This document shows positions 58,830-64,000 of a stretch of DNA of 64,000 bases, piece by piece (position 1 is the first letter of the stretch; every line of letters begins with the position of its first letter). The notes under the pieces are model-generated. The model saw only the letters and a program-made list of their open reading frames with translations, ran no database searches and was not told the origin of the DNA. Origin of the DNA: Nothobranchius furzeri (Eukaryota > Chordata > Actinopteri > Cyprinodontiformes > Nothobranchiidae). The stretch spans positions 14,845,247-14,909,246 of the forward strand of contig NC_091758.1 of assembly GCF_043380555.1 (NCBI RefSeq), read 5' to 3'. The position numbers were made by a program, and so were the translations under genes.

Positions 58830-60268
58830 CGGCACACTACTACACACTACTACACACTACTACACACTACTTCACACTACTACACACTACTTCACACTAC
58901 TACACACTACTGTACACTACTACACACTACTACACACTACTGTACACTACTTCACACTACTACACACTACTACACACTACTACACACTACTACACACTAC
59001 TTCACACTACTTCACACTACTACACACTACTACACACTACTTCACACTACTACACTCTACTGTACACTACTACACACTACTACACACTACTGTACACTAC
59101 TTCACACTACTACACACTACTACACACTACTACACACTACTACACACTACTTCACACTACTACACACTACTACACACTACTACACACAACTTCACACTAC
59201 TGTACACTACTACACACTACTACACACTACTGTACACTACTTCACACTACTACACACTACTACACACTACTACACACTACTACACACTACTTCACACTAC
59301 TTCACACTACTACACACTACTACACACTACTACACACTACTACACACTACTTCACACTACTTCACACTACTACACACTACTACACACTACTTCACACTAC
59401 TACACTCTACTGTACACTACTACACACTACTACACACTACTGTACACTACTTCACACTACTACACACTACTTCACACTACTACACACTACTGTACACTAC
59501 TACACACTACTACACACTACTGTACACTACTTCACACTACTACACACTACTACACACTACTACACACTACTACACACTACTTCACACTACTTCACACTAC
59601 TACACACTACTACACACTACTGTACACTACTACACACTACTACACACTACTGTACACTACTTCACACTACTACACACTACTACACACTACTACACACTAC
59701 TACACACTACTTCACACTACTTCACACTACTACACACTACTACACACTACTTCACACTACTACACTCTACTGTACACTACTACACACTACTACACACTAC
59801 TGTACACTACTTCACACTACTACACACTACTACACACTACTACACACTACTACACACTACTACACACTACTTCACACTACTACACACTACTTCACACTAC
59901 TACACACTACTGTACACTACTACACACTACTACACACTACTGTACACTACTTCACACTACTACACACTACTTCACACTACTACACACTACTGTACACTAC
60001 TACACACTACTACACACTACTGTACACTACTTCACACTACTACACACTACTACACACTACTACACACTACTACACACTACTTCACACTACTTCACACTAC
60101 TACACACTACTACACACTACTTCACACTACTACACTCTACTGTACACTACTACACACTACTACACACTACTGTACACTACTTCACACTACTACACACTAC
60201 TACACACTACTACACACTACTACACACTACTTCACACTACTAAACACTACTACACACTACTACACACT
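58830..60268. repeat. Large satellite array, 10-bp unit, about 143 copies
   Basis: The unit TACACACTAC with fixed variants TTCACACTAC, TGTACACTAC and TACACTCTAC. The variants follow a recurring order, so higher-order repeats exist: 58921-59160 and 60001-60240 have the same order of variants over 24 units. Thirty bases code for ten residues (TTHYYTLLHT). Because 10 is one more than a multiple of three, the plus strand is open for about 500 codons in more than one frame. I treat these frames as a by-product. Confidence 0.97.
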
Positions 60269-60538
60269 AAATGAAGTGGAAAAAAGCAGATGATATTCAT
60301 CTTCGTAAATGTAAATTAACCAGTGAAATTAGCATCTGGTTTATACAGAAAAAATGTGTTTTATATTTAATAAACATGAAATCTATTTAAAACAAAGGGA
60401 CAATATTGTGTTTATTAATTACTAATAAAATTTGGTTTACTTTGTCGCTAGCTCAAATGATAAATGACCCACAGTTGTAAAGCGCCTTTCACAGTTAGAG
60501 GACTCCAAAGCTTTTTACACTACAGCATAAATCCATCA

Positions 60539-60541
<3 letters not shown>

Positions 60542-60612
<71 letters not shown>
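60542..60612. repeat. (CA)n microsatellite
   Basis: Pure CA run. Confidence 0.95.
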
Positions 60613-60614
<2 letters not shown>

Positions 60615-60847
60615 ATGGTGTCCAAATACCTCATGAGACCCTGGATGTGTTTTAACTTTGTTTGCCTAAAAGTCAAATATACTTCTGATATTTTCTACAC
60701 TTTCAGTTGTTTTAACCTAATTTTAATTATTGATTTATAGAATTGATCATATCTGTGTGTAACTTTGTTTATAATCTTCAATGTTCCAGGAATTTTAGGG
60801 TTTGTTCATAAAGGAACCACTCTAAATACCAATGATCAAAATAAACA

Positions 60848-60909
<62 letters not shown>

Positions 60910-61361
60910 GCCGGACATGAACCTAAATAAATTAATCTAGTCTTTTTTTCCCACCCATCGGCCCTCACTGCCGGCTAGCACACGCGCGTACACGCGCGCA
61001 CACAGTCATGGAGGCTGTCACTGTGAGCCAGTCATCCTGTAATGGCTGCCACTGCTCATTGTTCACATTCTCTTTGTCTTCAGCGCCATTTTGACTGCAG
61101 CTGCAGCTCGTTAGAGTCAGCTCACTCATAAAAGGCCAGCCACGCTGCCTCTCCTTATAGCAACTAAACAGTAAGAGCAGCAATCTGTTTGGTTCAAAAG
61201 ACTCTAAATGTGAAGTTAGCTGATAGATGCTTCTATAAAAAATACCCGCTAGGAATAAAGCTCGTGGTGAACGGCCCGCTGCTCCCAATCAGTGCGACTA
61301 GATATTTAATTACTGATATTTTAACAAACCAAATAAAGTAACACTCACACGCATACAGCTG
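60613..61361. other. Intergenic 3' of hoxb2a, with an (AAT)n/(ATT)n palindrome
   Basis: The palindrome is at 60846-60910. The rest, including a frame at 60965-61288, has no recognisable similarity. Confidence 0.45.
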
Positions 61362-61478
<117 letters not shown>

Positions 61479-61615
61479 CAATTATTTATTTATTTATTAA
61501 TCAAATTTTCTTAGAAACATCATTAGGGTGTTAATTAAATTAATGCTGAAGTTTTACGTAAAATACATTTCAGGCTACAATAAATAAGGGAAGCGTTTTA
61601 AATGTTTGTTCGTTT

Positions 61616-61621
61616 TTTATT
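61616..61621 (-). terminator. Candidate polyadenylation signal of hoxb2a
   Basis: AATAAA on the minus strand, about 525 bp past the hoxb2a stop. Further hexamers occur near 61480-61500. Usage is inferred. Confidence 0.35.
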
Positions 61622-62146
61622 ATTATTATTATCATCCCACTATGAAAATATGTGTACAATAAATAATTTAATTTCACTAATAAAGAATCTGAATAAATAA
61701 ACTCGGGTCTAGAGCGGGTGTGCTGTCCATCCGGGCTCTGAGAGGACACGGCAGCTCCGGGAGGGTTTCCCCTGAGCCGTCCGCACCGACACTCTGTGAC
61801 CAGTTCCTGAGAAGGTTTAAGATCGTGGAGCTGCGCTAACAGACAAGAACAAGCAGTCCCGCTCGCTCTAAACGACGTTCCAACATTTATAAGTATAAAC
61901 TTCAAATTCCATTTATACCAGAAATGTGCACTATTTCCTGTTTGGATGTGGCAGAAAGGAAAAAGAAAAATATCCGCAACGTTTCGGCAGGAGGTAAAAA
62001 AACTAAAAAACTAAAGGAGTATTCCTATCTGCGTGTGTCATCTATCTTCAGAGCAGTCTATCGTGGAGAAACTTTGAGTCTAAATTTTGTTTTCATTCAT
62101 AAATCCTCCAGGAATGTTTCCGAGACAGACATGATCAGCCGAGTCC
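61622..62146 (-). other. Probable hoxb2a 3' UTR
   Basis: Sequence between the hoxb2a stop codon and the candidate polyadenylation signal; no other gene seen. Confidence 0.45.
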
Positions 62147-62907
62147 TCAGAAGTTCAGGTGCTGCAGGTCTATAGTGCACAGTGTGCTTGTGAAGAGGTC
62201 GAAGTCCTCCTCGGAGAAATCCACGGGGCTGTCGAGGGAGCTCTGCAGGCTCGGGGACAGGCAGGCGTCATCTCCAAATAGCGTGAGGTCGGGCAGCGCA
62301 GAGGAGGACCCGTGAGGATCAGAGGAGTCCCGCGACTCGGAGAACGGGCCCGACGCTGCAGCAGGCCCAGCCTCGCTGCGGCGCGTCAGAGCGCCGCTCT
62401 CCGTGGAGTGTGTCGGTGTGAACGGTGGGGAGCCTGAAGGCGCAGCAGCGTCGTCGGAGCCAGATGTCCCTAGCAGCAGTGGGCGTTCAGGGAGACTCAC
62501 AAGGTCCGTCTCCTCTGGCTTGGGCTGTGCGCTGTCCCCGCAGTCAGCGGCACCGCCCCGCTGCTCACTCTCCGCGGTCTCCCCGGTGCCAGATGCTTCC
62601 AGCGGCTGGCTGGAATAGGGAGAGCACGCGTCGGCTCCTTCAAGGGGCTCAAAGCCGCTGGAAGACGGGCTGTCGTCCCGGTGGTGCGTGGTCTGACGCT
62701 TGTGTTTCATCCTCCGGTTCTGGAACCAGACTTTGACCTGTCGTTCCGTCAGGTCCAGCAGAGCTGCGATCTCCACTCTCCTGGGCCGACACAGGTACTT
62801 GTTGAAGTGGAACTCCTTCTCCAGCTCCAGCAACTGCGTGTTGGTGTAGGCGGTGCGCAGCCGGCGGGAGCCGGTTCCTCCAGAGTCCAGAGCCGCCGAG
62901 TCTACTC

Positions 62908-62956
<49 letters not shown>

Positions 62957-64000
62957 TTATTAATAAATAAATTAACTGTAAAATATATATCATTTTTGAT
63001 GTTTTCTCTCTTCATTTTTATAATTAATTTCAAATATTTAAACCACTGGATTTTTTTCTGCTTTTGTTGTGTGAAACAAAAGGCGCGTGCGCACGAGGCG
63101 GACTTCTCCCTCAGTAGCTGGCTGTAAAACAATAAACGAAGGATAAAAATAAATAATGTTTTTAAAGGACTGACAAATAAGCATGATAATGAAGGCCGAT
63201 GTGAGGCTGGGGGGACAGAGGACCGTGTGGACACGAGTGTCCTGAAGCGCAGTGAGACCGGAGAGCAGCTGACGGGGCTTCTGGTGCAGAAGAAAAGGGT
63301 CAAACAAGAGAAATCATCGGAATCTCAGAAAGAGTTTAATCGGCGGCTGTACCGTTCATTTACCCAGCCCCCACACAACCATAAATACCCCCCACCCCCA
63401 CCCCCGATTTTACTTCCCTACCCCCATACCGTTTCAGTTCGGTAAGGCACTAAACAGAACGGGGCCTGAATCGGTTTTTATCCGCGTGGTTTTTGCTCTC
63501 TAGTCTAAAAGATAACGCGCCACAAATGAACCTAATAAATCTGACTGCCTAAATGAGCGCGCGCCTGATGAAAGGTGTGTAAATGTGCAAAATGACTTCA
63601 GCGTAATGCGGTGGTCTGGACATGGCTCGCGCAAAATCTCAGCCCTGCACAACACGCGCGCGCACGCTCTAGCGCGACGCTCACACACCCAAATGCACAA
63701 ACACTGATGGAGAGAACAAAGTGATGCAATGAGTAAAAACTGAATTGATCATTTTTAAACTTGTGATGCCAAAAGAATCCCCACTACCCCCCACCCACCC
63801 ACCCACACACACACACACACCACCCTCGCACCAGCATACCGACCTGTGGGTGATTCGATGGCCGTCGAGGGGTACCCAGCGGCGGTCGGTGAGGGGTAGG
63901 ACGATGCCGGAGTGATGATGGATCCACCAGCACCAGAGCTGCCCCCAGGCTTCGGGCTCTTTTTGAATGACTTCTTCTCTTTCATCCAGGGGAACTCGGG
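62147..64000 (-). CDS. hoxb2a: Hoxb2a homeodomain transcription factor (partial: end of exon 1 and all of exon 2)
   Basis: Nuclear homeodomain factor acting in hindbrain patterning, downstream of Hoxb1 in rhombomere 4. The exon-1 part is 64000-63844 and exon 2 is 62901-62147, with a 942-bp intron. Exon 1 enters the window at PEFPWMKEKKSFKK, the group-2 hexapeptide that binds PBX. The donor CCCACAG|gtcggt and acceptor ccgagtag|ACTCGG give a phase-1 junction (codon GAC). The complete homeodomain follows (RRLRTAYTNTQLLELEKEF, then RPRRVEIAALLDLTERQVKV, ending NRRMKHKRQT). A long acidic, Ser/Pro-rich tail ends SLDSPVDFSEEDFDLFTSTL and CTIDLQHLNF, typical of HoxB2 rather than HoxA2. The first exon and start codon lie beyond the right edge. 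No defect is seen in the coding part, but the 3' splice site is unusual. Confidence 0.95.
62911..62954. repeat. (CA)n tract in the hoxb2a intron, (TG)n in the transcript
   Basis: 22 dinucleotides ending 9 bases before the exon-2 acceptor AG, occupying the place of the polypyrimidine tract. Confidence 0.95.
62955..63843 (-). other. hoxb2a intron
   Basis: Rest of the intron. AT-rich near the acceptor side, with C-rich and CA-rich patches at 63385-63425 and 63775-63830. No other feature is supportable. Confidence 0.7.

Noticed and set aside
58498..60243. A 581-codon plus-strand reading frame as a gene.
   Set aside because: Almost all of it is the 10-bp satellite; the first 100 codons have no recognisable similarity.
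62902..63303. An upstream extension of hoxb2a exon 2 through the TG tract.
   Set aside because: The frame that joins the homeodomain meets a TAA at about 62959-62957 just before the tract, and the phase-1 junction at 62901 matches exon 1.

Overview
This window is nuclear DNA of a ray-finned fish, most likely a percomorph teleost; I cannot name the species. It covers the 3' end of a HoxBa cluster on the minus strand. hoxb1a (two exons, 35553-37269) is complete. The hoxb2a homeodomain exon, its intron and the end of its first exon (62147-64000) run off the right edge. The assignments rest on the group-1 PBX motif TFDWMKVKRNPPKT with a HoxB1-type homeodomain, and on the group-2 hexapeptide PEFPWM with the HoxB2-type C-terminus FTSTLCTIDLQHLNF. 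The order, with b1 downstream of b2 on one strand, is the conserved one. No other host gene is visible. The 35 kb 3' of hoxb1a, where skap1 would be the expected neighbour, shows no exon I can recognise.

Layout. 1-4 kb: a broken P-element (THAP9-like) transposase and a hAT transposase remnant. 4-21 kb: intergenic DNA with tRNA-derived SINEs, a rearranged RTE-type LINE mosaic (11.6-15.2 kb), diverged 150-bp repeats, CA/GT tracts and minisatellites. 21.85-27.88 kb: a 5.6-kb chromodomain Ty3/Gypsy element (Tf1/sushi-like) with 645-bp LTRs and a 5-bp target duplication, sitting inside a TTAA-type MITE. 28-35 kb: microsatellites, nested hAT MITEs and a THAP-bearing transposon fragment. 35.0-38.1 kb: hoxb1a with its 3' UTR microsatellite and, 700-760 bp upstream of the ATG, a cluster of sites matching the vertebrate Hoxb1 autoregulatory element. 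38-62 kb: the hoxb1a-hoxb2a interval, unusually full of repeats for a Hox cluster. It holds a 2.7-kb array of a 13-bp unit split further right by three retroelement insertions, L2 LINEs, PIF/Harbinger and hAT MITEs, a foldback element, an endogenous-retrovirus LTR with a proline-tRNA primer site, and a 1.4-kb array of a 10-bp unit with higher-order structure. 61.5-64 kb: the hoxb2a 3' UTR, exon 2, intron and partial exon 1.

How it fits together. HoxB1 and HoxB2 are transcription factors that pattern the hindbrain (rhombomere 4 and the r3-r5 region) with PBX/MEIS partners. The inferred autoregulatory element would let Hoxb1a-Pbx maintain hoxb1a. The most unusual points are the satellites and transposons between the two Hox genes, the frame-independent open reading frames of both large arrays, and a (TG)n run in place of the polypyrimidine tract at the hoxb2a 3' splice site. 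I found no clear new biological system. All coordinates, repeats and target duplications were read by eye; no alignment or database search was run.
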